A stretch of 64,000 nucleotides of DNA from Variovorax sp. OV700 (lineage in GTDB: Bacteria > Pseudomonadota > Gammaproteobacteria > Burkholderiales > Burkholderiaceae_C). The DNA lies in NCBI RefSeq assembly GCF_900099805.1, contig NZ_FNDR01000009.1, positions 1-64,000 on the forward strand, given 5' to 3'. The position numbers and the translations under genes are program-made. The notes beneath the pieces are model-generated. The model did not search any database. It had not been told where the DNA came from and was given only the letters and a program-made list of their open reading frames with translations. The stretch's first letter is position 1. Each line of letters begins with the position of its first letter. This document shows, in pieces, positions 57,137 to 64,000 of this stretch.

Positions 57137-58531
57137 TCAGGCCCGCATCAGCGCCTCGATCTCGTCCGCCTTCACCGGCACGCCGCGCGAAATGAGTTCG
57201 CAGCCCGTGGCCGTGACGATCGCGTCGTCCTCGATGCGGATGCCGATGTTGTGGAATTGCTCGGGCACGCCGTCGCCGGGCCGCACGTAGATGCCGGGCT
57301 CCAGCGTCATCACCATGCCTGGATGCAGGATGCGGCTCGGCCGGTTCTTGATGACTTCGTTCGACAGCGGATCCTTGCGCTCGCTCACCTCGCCCACCTG
57401 CGTGGGCTCGACGTAGCTGCCGCAGTCGTGCACGTCCATGCCGAGCCAGTGGCCCGTGCGGTGCATGTAGAACTGGAAGTAGGCCCGGCTGTCGATCACG
57501 TCGTCCACGCTGCCCACCTTTTTGGCATCGAGCAGGCCCAGGTCGAGCATGCCCTGCGCCAGCACCTTCACGGCGGCATCGTGCGGATCGGTGAAGCGGT
57601 TGCCGGCCTTGGTGGCCGCGGCCGACGCATCCTGGCTGGCCAGCACCAGGTCGTACAGCGCGCGCTGCGGCCCGCTGAACTTGCCGTTGGCCGGAAAGGT
57701 GCGCGTGATGTCGCTCGCGTAGCTGTCGAGCTCGCAGCCCGCGTCGATCAGCACCAGCTCGCCGCTTCGCACCGGCGCCGCGTCGGCGCGGTAGTGCAGC
57801 ACGCAGGCATTGGCGCCGGCCGCCACGATGGAGCCGTACGCCGGGTACTGCGAGCCGCCCAGGCGAAACTCGTGCAGCAGCTCGGCGTCGAGGTGATATT
57901 CGCGCACGTCCTTGCCTTCGCGCAGCATGCGGGCCGACAACTGCATCGCACGGATGTGGGCGCGCGCGCTGATCTCTGCGGCGCGCCGCATGGTGTCCTG
58001 TTCATGCGCGTCCTTGAAGAGGCGCATTTCATCGAGCGGCCCGCACAGGTCGCGCTGCTCTTCGGGGCACAGCGCGCCGTAGCGCACGCGCGCGCGCACC
58101 GATTGCAGCCAGCCGTCGATGCGAGTCTCCAGACCCTTGTGAATCGCGAACGGAAACCACACGGTCGACCTGTTCTCGAGCAGCTTCGGCAGCTTGGCGT
58201 CGAGCTCGTTGATCGAGAAAGCCTCGTCCACGCCCAGCGCCTCGGGGGCCGCATCGGGGCCCAGGCGGTATCCATCCCAGATTTCGCGCTCCAGATCCTT
58301 GGGCGCGCAGAACAGCGTGGCGCGGCCGTCGCCCGCGAGGACCAGCCAGGCGTTCGGTTCGGTGAAGCCGGTCAGGTAATAGAAGTAGCTGTCGTGGCGA
58401 AACAGGAAGTCGCTGTCGCGGTTGCGCTGCCGCTCGGGCGCAGTCGGCACGATGGCGATGCCGTCCTTGCCCAGTTGCGAGGCGAGGCGCGCGCGGCGCT
58501 CGGCGTAGATCTTGGTGTCTTCTGAGGTCAT
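57137..58531 (-). CDS. pepP: Xaa-Pro aminopeptidase (aminopeptidase P)
   Basis: Removes the N-terminal residue before proline. The 464-aa protein has the N-terminal PepP domain (about 1-165; RQRNRDSDFLFRHDSYFYYLTGF) and a C-terminal pita-bread metallopeptidase domain. Dinuclear metal ligands are visible: two Asp in LIDAGCELDSYASDITRTF, His in TGHWLGMDVHD, Glu in MTLEPGIYV, and Glu in IGIRIEDDAIV. The ATG overlaps the murU stop by four bases (ATGA), making it third in the speD-murU-pepP unit. Confidence 0.96.
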   Translation of the reverse strand: MTSEDTKIYAERRARLASQLGKDGIAIVPTAPERQRNRDSDFLFRHDSYFYYLTGFTEPNAWLVLAGDGRATLFCAPKDLEREIWDGYRLGPDAAPEALGVDEAFSINELDAKLPKLLENRSTVWFPFAIHKGLETRIDGWLQSVRARVRYGALCPEEQRDLCGPLDEMRLFKDAHEQDTMRRAAEISARAHIRAMQLSARMLREGKDVREYHLDAELLHEFRLGGSQYPAYGSIVAAGANACVLHYRADAAPVRSGELVLIDAGCELDSYASDITRTFPANGKFSGPQRALYDLVLASQDASAAATKAGNRFTDPHDAAVKVLAQGMLDLGLLDAKKVGSVDDVIDSRAYFQFYMHRTGHWLGMDVHDCGSYVEPTQVGEVSERKDPLSNEVIKNRPSRILHPGMVMTLEPGIYVRPGDGVPEQFHNIGIRIEDDAIVTATGCELISRGVPVKADEIEALMRA

Positions 58532-59265
58532 CTTGGCGTGTTCAGTTGAAGAAGCCGTTCGGGCGTTCCCACATCGGTCCAGGGCCCGGTGTAGAGCTGG
58601 GCGCTCACGAGTTCATTGTCCATCGCGGCGCGCAGGATGGGTGCCAGCGGGGCTTTGGCGCCCACCGGATTGCCGGGGGGAATGTCGCAGTAAGGCGGCC
58701 CAAAGAGCGCGGCCCGGTACAGGCCGATGGTCGAGAAGGTGTATTTTTCGGCCGCCGAATTGAGCGCCAAGCCATCGGCGGACAGCCCGAAATCGCCTTT
58801 CGGGTTGTGCGCCGGGTTCGGCACCAGCCACAGATGGGCGAGCTTGCCGCTCGCCGCGAAACGGTCCACCGATTCCTGAGTGAAGGCGAAATCCGGCGCG
58901 AACACATCGCCGGCCGCGACCCAGAAAACCTCGCCCAGCTGGGGCAGCGCGCGCACGATGCCGCCGGCCGTTTCCAGCGCTCCACCAAAGTCGCGGCCTT
59001 CGTCGGAATATGAAATTGATAGCGCGCTGCGCCCATTCAGCAAGGGCCTCGCGCCGAACCGGCTGGAAATCTTCTCGCCGAGCCAGTCGGTGTTGACCAC
59101 CAGTTCGCTGAAGCCGCCGGCGGCCAACGCCTCCATCGGCCATTGCATCAGCGGCTTGCCGCGCACTTCGAGCAGCGGTTTCGGCGTGGTGTCGGTCAGT
59201 GGCCGCATGCGCTCGCCGCGGCCTGCGGCAAGGATCATCGCCCGAACGGAAGCCCGGGTGCTCAA
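58528..59265 (-). CDS. murU: MurNAc-1-phosphate uridylyltransferase
   Basis: Nucleotidyltransferase of 245 aa that makes UDP-MurNAc from the AmgK product in the fosfomycin-bypass recycling route. The GT-A signature MILAAGRGERMRPLTDTTPKPLLEVRGKPL is present near the N-terminus. VNTDWLGEKI, FWVAAGDVFAPDF and WTDVGTPERLLQLN are family blocks. I chose TTG at 59265 because AAGGTGG stands just upstream and TTGA overlaps the speD stop; the first ATG (59238) would start at MILAAG with no such site. A glucose-1-phosphate nucleotidyltransferase is an alternative, less likely given amgK in the same window. Confidence 0.88.
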   Translation of the reverse strand: MSTRASVRAMILAAGRGERMRPLTDTTPKPLLEVRGKPLMQWPMEALAAGGFSELVVNTDWLGEKISSRFGARPLLNGRSALSISYSDEGRDFGGALETAGGIVRALPQLGEVFWVAAGDVFAPDFAFTQESVDRFAASGKLAHLWLVPNPAHNPKGDFGLSADGLALNSAAEKYTFSTIGLYRAALFGPPYCDIPPGNPVGAKAPLAPILRAAMDNELVSAQLYTGPWTDVGTPERLLQLNTPR

Positions 59266-59642
59266 GCCGCCACCTTGCCGCGCAGCAACTCGTTGCGTTC
59301 GCTGTGGCCGGGCTTGAACAGGGAGACCAGGCATTCCATCAGCGCATGCGCCTTCGCCGAATGGTCGCCGCCGAAGTTGCACACATACACGTCGAGCGTG
59401 GCGCTGCGCTGTTCGGGCCAGGTGTGGATGCACAGGTGCGATTCGGCCAGCAGCACCGTGGCCGTCACGCCGCCCGGTCCCTCTGGCGTGGCCGGAAATC
59501 CGTGGACCAGCTGGCCCACCGGCTGCAGCCCGGCGGCGGTAACCGCCTTGAGGCAGACGGCGCCGAGCGCCTCCTTGTCGGTGAGCCATTGCATGCCGCA
59601 TTGGCAGTCGTGGAGATCGGCGGTGAGGTGCAGCCCATGCAT
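59262..59642 (-). CDS. speD: S-adenosylmethionine decarboxylase
   Basis: Pyruvoyl enzyme (126 aa) that supplies decarboxylated SAM as the aminopropyl donor for spermidine. The self-cleavage site is Glu67-Ser68 in LLAESHLCIHTWPE, where Ser68 becomes the pyruvoyl group. His73 and Cys88 lie at the spacing of the processing His and catalytic Cys of the small bacterial class. No speE lies beside it; the only aminopropyltransferase in the window is the membrane-anchored one at 42507. It overlaps murU (TTGA) and heads the operon, divergent from tkt. Confidence 0.94.
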   Translation of the reverse strand: MHGLHLTADLHDCQCGMQWLTDKEALGAVCLKAVTAAGLQPVGQLVHGFPATPEGPGGVTATVLLAESHLCIHTWPEQRSATLDVYVCNFGGDHSAKAHALMECLVSLFKPGHSERNELLRGKVAA

Positions 59643-59703
59643 GGGTGGCAACTCTAGCAGTCCGGGCGCTGCCAAAGAACATCGGCCGGGTGTCGAAGGC
59701 GTA

Positions 59704-59734
59704 TTGAAGGGGGTCGGAGCGAGCCCGGTAAAAT
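59704..59734 (+). promoter_or_regulatory. Candidate tkt promoter
   Basis: TTGAAG (59704-59709) and TAAAAT (59729-59734) in the speD-tkt gap. The 19-base spacing is long, so the -35 assignment is doubtful, but the -10 is good. It predicts a leader of about 37 bases. Confidence 0.4.
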
Positions 59735-59777
59735 CGCGGGTTCCCCCCAATCCACATTCCCCGAAAGTCCTCCGCCC

Positions 59778-61889
59778 ATGGCAAACCAAGCCCTGATGGC
59801 CAACGCGATTCGCGCGCTGGCCATGGATGCCGTCCAACAAGCAAACTCCGGACATCCGGGCGCACCGATGGGCATGGCCGACATGGCCGTCGCACTCTGG
59901 GGCGAGCACCTGCGCTACAACCCCGCGAACCCGCACTGGTTCGATCGCGACCGCTTCGTGCTGTCGAACGGCCATGCCTCGATGCTGCTGTACGCGGTGC
60001 TGCACCTCACCGGCTACGACCTGCCGATCAGCGAGCTCAAGAACTTCCGCCAGCTGCACAGCAAGACCGCGGGCCACCCCGAAGTCGACGTGACCCCCGG
60101 CGTGGAAACCACCACCGGCCCGCTGGGCCAGGGCATCACCAATGCCGTGGGCTTTGCGCTGGCCGAGAAGCTGCTTGCGTCCGAGTTCAACCGCAAGCAC
60201 CACGCCATCGTCGACCACCACACCTACGCTTTCCTGGGCGACGGCTGCATGATGGAAGGCGTCAGCCACGAAGCCTGCGCGCTGGCCGGCGCCTGGCACC
60301 TGAACAAGCTGATTGCGCTGTACGACGACAACGGCATCAGCATCGACGGCCAGGTCAAGCCCTGGTTCATCGACAACACCGAAGAGCGCTTCAAGGCCTA
60401 CGGATGGAACGTCATCGGCCCGATCGACGGCAACGACGCCAAGGAAGTGTCCAAGGCCATCGCCAAGGCGAAGAAGCAGGACAGCAAGCCCACCCTCATC
60501 ATCTGCAAGACGCAGATCGGCAAGGGCAGCCCAAACCGCGCCAACACCGCCAAGGCCCACGGCGAGCCGCTGGGCGCCGAGGAAATCACCCTCACCCGCG
60601 CCGCGCTGAACTGGCCGTACGCAGCCTTCGAGGTGCCGGAGGAAGCCAGTGCCGACTGGGACCACAAGGCCGAAGGCGCCTTGGCCGAAGCGGCCTGGAA
60701 CGACAAGTTCGACGCCTACGCCAAGGCCTTCCCCGAACTCGCGGCCGAGTTCACCCGCCGCATGCGAGGCGAGCTGCCCAAGAACTTCCACCAGGTGGCG
60801 TTCGACACCGTGGTGGCCGCCCACACCAAGGGCGAAACCGTGGCCAGCCGCAAGGCCAGCCAGCTCGCGCTCGAGGCCTTCACCGCCGCGCTGCCTGAAA
60901 TGCTCGGCGGCAGCGCCGACCTCACCGGCTCCAACCTCACCAACACCAAGAGCACGGCCGCCCTGCGCTTCGATGCGAAGACCGGCACCGTGGTCATGGA
61001 CGTGCCAGTCCAGCAGCCCAACCAGGGCGCCGAAGACGAAGCCGCACCCGAGAGCACCGCCGACAACGCCGAGCCGCCGCACGGCGTGATCGGCCGCCAC
61101 ATCAACTACGGCGTGCGCGAGTTCGGCATGGCGGGCATCATGAACGGCGTCTCGCTGCATGGCGGCTTCATTCCCTATGGCGGCACGTTCCTGACCTTCA
61201 GCGACTACAGCCGCAATGCCATCCGCATGGCCGCGCTCATGAAGCGCCGCGTGGTGCACGTGTTCACGCACGACTCCATCGGCCTTGGCGAAGACGGCCC
61301 CACGCACCAGTCGATCGAGCACGCCGCGTCGCTGCGCCTGATCCCCAACCTCGACGTCTGGCGTCCGGGCGACACCGCCGAAACGGCCGTGGCCTGGGCC
61401 GTGGCGCTGCAGAACCAGTCGCGCCCCACGGCGCTGCTGCTGAGCCGCCAGAACATCGCCTATGCGCCGAAGGGCGACCTCGGCGACATCAGCCGCGGCG
61501 CCTATGTGCTGTCGGAACCCGAAGTCGTCGGCCTCAAGAGTAAGAAGACCGCCGCGGTCATCATTGCCACCGGTTCCGAAGTGCAATTGGCCCTGGCCGC
61601 GCAGAAATTGCTGGCCGAGAAGAAAATTGCGGTGCGCGTGGTGTCGATGCCCTCGACCACCACCTTCGACCGCCAGGACGTGGCCTACAAGAAGAGCGTG
61701 CTGCCCAAGAAGCTGCCGCGCATCGCCGTCGAAATGGGCTGCACCGGCGGCTGGTGGAAGTACGGCTGCGCGGCCGTCGTGGGTATCGACAGCTACGGGG
61801 AGTCGGCTCCGGCATCGGCGCTGTTCAAGCATTTCGGGTTCACGGCAGAGAACGTTGCCGCCACGGTCGAAGCCGCCCTGCGCGACTGA
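59778..61889 (+). CDS. tkt: Transketolase
   Basis: Thiamine-diphosphate enzyme of the pentose phosphate pathway, 703 aa. Motifs: MANAIRALAMDAVQQANSGHPGAPMGMADM at the N-terminus, the cofactor motif GDGCMMEGVSHEA near 155, and the pyrimidine-domain segment THDSIGLGEDGPTHQSIEH near 497. There is an extra acidic stretch (QGAEDEAAPESTADNAEPPHG) between the PP and Pyr domains near 415-435, a local expansion. It is followed 66 bases later by gap in the same direction, a common pairing in betaproteobacteria that links pentose phosphates and glycolysis. Confidence 0.97.
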   Translation: MANQALMANAIRALAMDAVQQANSGHPGAPMGMADMAVALWGEHLRYNPANPHWFDRDRFVLSNGHASMLLYAVLHLTGYDLPISELKNFRQLHSKTAGHPEVDVTPGVETTTGPLGQGITNAVGFALAEKLLASEFNRKHHAIVDHHTYAFLGDGCMMEGVSHEACALAGAWHLNKLIALYDDNGISIDGQVKPWFIDNTEERFKAYGWNVIGPIDGNDAKEVSKAIAKAKKQDSKPTLIICKTQIGKGSPNRANTAKAHGEPLGAEEITLTRAALNWPYAAFEVPEEASADWDHKAEGALAEAAWNDKFDAYAKAFPELAAEFTRRMRGELPKNFHQVAFDTVVAAHTKGETVASRKASQLALEAFTAALPEMLGGSADLTGSNLTNTKSTAALRFDAKTGTVVMDVPVQQPNQGAEDEAAPESTADNAEPPHGVIGRHINYGVREFGMAGIMNGVSLHGGFIPYGGTFLTFSDYSRNAIRMAALMKRRVVHVFTHDSIGLGEDGPTHQSIEHAASLRLIPNLDVWRPGDTAETAVAWAVALQNQSRPTALLLSRQNIAYAPKGDLGDISRGAYVLSEPEVVGLKSKKTAAVIIATGSEVQLALAAQKLLAEKKIAVRVVSMPSTTTFDRQDVAYKKSVLPKKLPRIAVEMGCTGGWWKYGCAAVVGIDSYGESAPASALFKHFGFTAENVAATVEAALRD

Positions 61890-61955
61890 GCCCGGCCAGG
61901 CGCATTCTTTCTTTCTGTTCGATCAAAAAGTTTTTCAACCTTAGGAGCAAATCAG

Positions 61956-62957
61956 ATGGCTATCAAACTCGGTATCAACGGCTTCGGTCGCATCGGTCGC
62001 AACGTGCTGCGCGCAGCGGTGCAGAACTTCAAGAACGACATCGAAATCGTTGCCATCAACGACTTGCTCGAGCCCGACTACCTGGCCTACATGCTCCAGT
62101 ACGACTCGGTGCACGGCCGCTTCAAGGGCGAAGTCACGGTTGAAGGCAACCTGCTGATCGTCAACGGCAAGAAGATCCGCCTCACGCAAGAGCGCGATCC
62201 GTCGCAGCTGAAGTGGAACGAAGTCGGCGCCGACATCGTGCTCGAGTCGACCGGCCTCTTCCTCACCAAGGAAACCTGCCAGAAGCACCTCGACGCGGGC
62301 GCCAAGAAGGTGATCATGTCGGCTCCCTCGAAGGACGACACCCCCATGTTCGTCTACGGCGTGAACGACAAAAAGTACGCCGGCGAAGCCATCGTCAGCA
62401 ACGCCAGCTGCACCACCAACTGCCTGGCGCCGCTCGCCAAGGTGCTGAACGACAAGTGGGGCATCAAGCGCGGCCTGATGACCACCGTGCACGCTGCCAC
62501 CGCCACGCAGAAGACCGTTGACGGCCCGAGCAACAAGGACTGGCGCGGCGGCCGCGGCATCCTGGAAAACATCATTCCCTCGAGCACCGGCGCTGCCAAG
62601 GCCGTGGGCGTGGTGATCCCTGAGCTCAACAAGAAGCTCACCGGCATGAGCTTCCGCGTGCCGACCTCCGACGTGTCGGTGGTCGACCTGACGGTGGAAC
62701 TGGAGAAGGAAGCCACCTACAAGGAAATCTGCGCGGAGATGAAGTCGCAGAGCGAAGGCGCGCTCAAGGGCGTGCTGGGCTACACCGAAGACAAGGTGGT
62801 GGCCACCGACTTCCGCGGCGACCCGCGCACCTCGATCTTCGACGCCGAAGCCGGCATTGCACTGGACGGCACCTTCGTGAAGCTCGTGAGCTGGTACGAC
62901 AACGAATGGGGCTACTCGAACAAGTGCCTCGAAATGGTGAAGGTCGTTTCGAAGTAA
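61956..62957 (+). CDS. gap: Glyceraldehyde-3-phosphate dehydrogenase
   Basis: Central glycolytic and gluconeogenic enzyme, 333 aa. IKLGINGFGRIGRNVLRA begins the NAD-binding domain. The catalytic Cys152 lies in SNASCTTNCLAP and the partner His in TTVHAATATQK. The second-strand residues AINDLLEP suggest NAD as cofactor. SWYDNEWGYSNKCLEMV closes the protein. TTAGGAGC precedes the ATG, and a strong terminator follows the stop. Confidence 0.98.
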   Translation: MAIKLGINGFGRIGRNVLRAAVQNFKNDIEIVAINDLLEPDYLAYMLQYDSVHGRFKGEVTVEGNLLIVNGKKIRLTQERDPSQLKWNEVGADIVLESTGLFLTKETCQKHLDAGAKKVIMSAPSKDDTPMFVYGVNDKKYAGEAIVSNASCTTNCLAPLAKVLNDKWGIKRGLMTTVHAATATQKTVDGPSNKDWRGGRGILENIIPSSTGAAKAVGVVIPELNKKLTGMSFRVPTSDVSVVDLTVELEKEATYKEICAEMKSQSEGALKGVLGYTEDKVVATDFRGDPRTSIFDAEAGIALDGTFVKLVSWYDNEWGYSNKCLEMVKVVSK

Positions 62958-62976
62958 GCCTTCGAAGCTCCAACGA

Positions 62977-63002
62977 AAAACGCGCCCTTGGGCGCGTTTT
63001 TT
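62977..63002 (+). terminator. Terminator after gap
   Basis: AAAACGCGCCC/GGGCGCGTTTT hairpin and six T residues, ending the tkt-gap unit 20 bases past the gap stop. The A tract upstream may also help stop transcripts from the other strand. Confidence 0.9.
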
Positions 63003-63029
63003 CATGGGTTCGCGCAGAAGGGAATCGCG

Positions 63030-63626
63030 TCAGCGCAGCTTCTCGTTCCGCCGGATTTCGCTGCTGAGCTGCGACGTCATCCGCGTCGCCGCGCGCCGGG
63101 CGGCCAGTCCGTAGTCGCCGTTGAACTCGCCGAATTCCGCGGTGCCGTTGCCGACCGCGCGCACGCGCGTGACCTCGGCGCCTGCGGCATCGCTGACCAC
63201 GCAGCTCACCTCGGCGGTGAACGACGTGGGCGGCCAGGTGATCCAGGAGGACGAGCTCGAATCGGTCTTGATCTGCGGCGTGAACACCAGCGACACGCCC
63301 GCTGTCTCGTTCGCCTTGGCATCACCGGCGGTCCGCAGCACGACCACGTCGCGGTACACCGCGCGCAGCGCGTCGCGAATCGACTTTTCGAGGTCGCGGT
63401 ACGGGTAGTAGCTCACGCGATCGCCGCTGCCGCCGGCGGTGGTCACCTGCTGGTCGCGCTGGGTGTCGGTCATCACGTAGGCCACCTTCTTAGGAAGGAG
63501 ATGGGCCCGTGCGCGGGGCGGCGCCGTTTCCGTGATCATCGTGATCGGATGGGAGCAACCTGCCACTGCGATGGTCAGGGCGACAGCGGCCAACAGGCGA
63601 GTGGCCGAAGAATGACGAGACGGCAT
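63030..63626 (-). CDS. Putative lipoprotein
   Basis: Uncharacterised 198-aa protein with a lipoprotein signal: hydrophobic RLLAAVALTIAVAGC with the lipobox Cys at residue 24. The mature domain has SGDRVSYYPYRDLEKSIRDALRAVY and SFTAEVSCVVSDAAG, giving a mixed alpha/beta pattern. This could be an outer-membrane lipoprotein of the YajG/LptE-like type, but no family is assigned with confidence. GGAGAA lies nine bases before the ATG. It lies 18 bases after the next gene in the same orientation. Confidence 0.75.
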   Translation of the reverse strand: MPSRHSSATRLLAAVALTIAVAGCSHPITMITETAPPRARAHLLPKKVAYVMTDTQRDQQVTTAGGSGDRVSYYPYRDLEKSIRDALRAVYRDVVVLRTAGDAKANETAGVSLVFTPQIKTDSSSSSWITWPPTSFTAEVSCVVSDAAGAEVTRVRAVGNGTAEFGEFNGDYGLAARRAATRMTSQLSSEIRRNEKLR

Positions 63627-63644
63627 GGTGCGGCTTTCTCCGTT

Positions 63645-64000
63645 CTAGGGCGCAATGGCCGCGACGAACTGCGGGTCGGCATACATCTGGCGCAGCAGCG
63701 CGCGCACCAGCCGCGGGTAGGCGGCCTGCCCGGCGGGCACGGCCACGATGTTCGCGTAGCTTGAATCGAAGGCGATCTCGCCGCGATAGGTCTTGCGCAA
63801 TCGCTGCGCGGCCGCACGCGTCACGACCACTTCCACGTCCATGCGGCCGGTGCCGTTGATCACGCCAAGGTCGAGTTCGTTGACCACGATCCGCGCCGCG
63901 ATGCGGGTCGGCGCCTTGGGGTCGTAGGCCGATATTTCTCCCAGGTCGCGCATCAGCGCGTCTTCCAGGTATTGCGCAAAGGTGCCACTGGGTGACACCA
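63645..64000 (-). CDS. Partial protein cut by window edge
   Basis: The last 117 or so codons of a minus-strand gene whose start lies beyond the window. The visible part (SGTFAQYLEDALMRDLGEISAYDP, RIAARIVVNELDLGVINGTGRMDVEVVVTR, RLVRALLRQMYADPQFVAAIAP) looks like a soluble periplasmic domain, with the order and style of lipoproteins that carry an LptE/YajG-like fold. It precedes the putative lipoprotein gene by 18 bases, so the two probably form an operon. No function is assigned. Confidence 0.7.
   Translation of the reverse strand, partial: VSPSGTFAQYLEDALMRDLGEISAYDPKAPTRIAARIVVNELDLGVINGTGRMDVEVVVTRAAAQRLRKTYRGEIAFDSSYANIVAVPAGQAAYPRLVRALLRQMYADPQFVAAIAP

Overview
This is a GC-rich chromosomal window from a Gram-negative bacterium, most likely a betaproteobacterium of the Comamonadaceae and probably Variovorax or a near relative. 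That assignment rests on protein resemblance, the gyrB-dnaN-dnaA / rpmH-rnpA-yidD-yidC-mnmE order, and the lptC, lptD, surA and amgK set. No 16S gene is present, so the genus is an inference. The window holds about 50 protein genes and no rRNA or tRNA gene. I saw no insertion sequence, prophage or CRISPR array.

Left end (1-9.9 kb): the replication-origin neighbourhood. gyrB, dnaN and dnaA read leftward. A 320-bp gap with DnaA boxes (candidate oriC) separates them from the rightward rpmH-rnpA-yidD-yidC block and mnmE. From 10 to 16.6 kb come a stand-alone cyclic-nucleotide-binding protein, a zinc-ribbon membrane protein, a KefC-type antiporter, the LPS genes kdsD-kdsC-lptC and a short-chain dehydrogenase. 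From 16.7 to 20.8 kb lies an RRM/glycine-rich RNA-binding protein. Two riboswitch-controlled units follow: a yybP-ykoY (Mn2+) leader before a TMEM165/GDT1-family exporter, and a SAM-II aptamer plus terminator before metX-metW.

Middle (20.7-37 kb): an ion channel, a bactofilin, DUF72, two M20 peptidases, a lipase-like hydrolase, an MFS transporter and a YidB-like protein. Next is a divergent envelope locus, amgK-rsmE to the left and lptD-surA-rsmA to the right. It is followed by a secreted guanyl-specific RNase with its barstar inhibitor.

Right half (37-64 kb): maeB runs leftward. Divergent from it is a six-gene cluster: SPFH/SHOCT protein, DUF4178 zinc-ribbon protein, DUF350 protein, membrane-anchored aminopropyltransferase, Tat-exported FAD lipoprotein oxidase and a saccharopine-dehydrogenase-like oxidoreductase. 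I consider it the best candidate for an under-described system, perhaps a polyamine-linked membrane-stress module. A long imperfect inverted repeat separates it from an alpha-2-macroglobulin/pbpC pair. Then come a phytase-like esterase, the overlapping leftward operon speD-murU-pepP, tkt and gap, and two lipoprotein-type genes, the last cut by the window edge.

Shared themes are envelope building (LptC, LptD, SurA, YidC, KdsC/D, PbpC, bactofilin), peptidoglycan sugar recycling (AmgK and MurU, here about 28 kb apart) and S-adenosylmethionine/polyamine metabolism (SAM-II-controlled metX, speD, the aminopropyltransferase). Many genes overlap by 1-4 bases (ATGA, TGATG, TTGA), which implies translational coupling.
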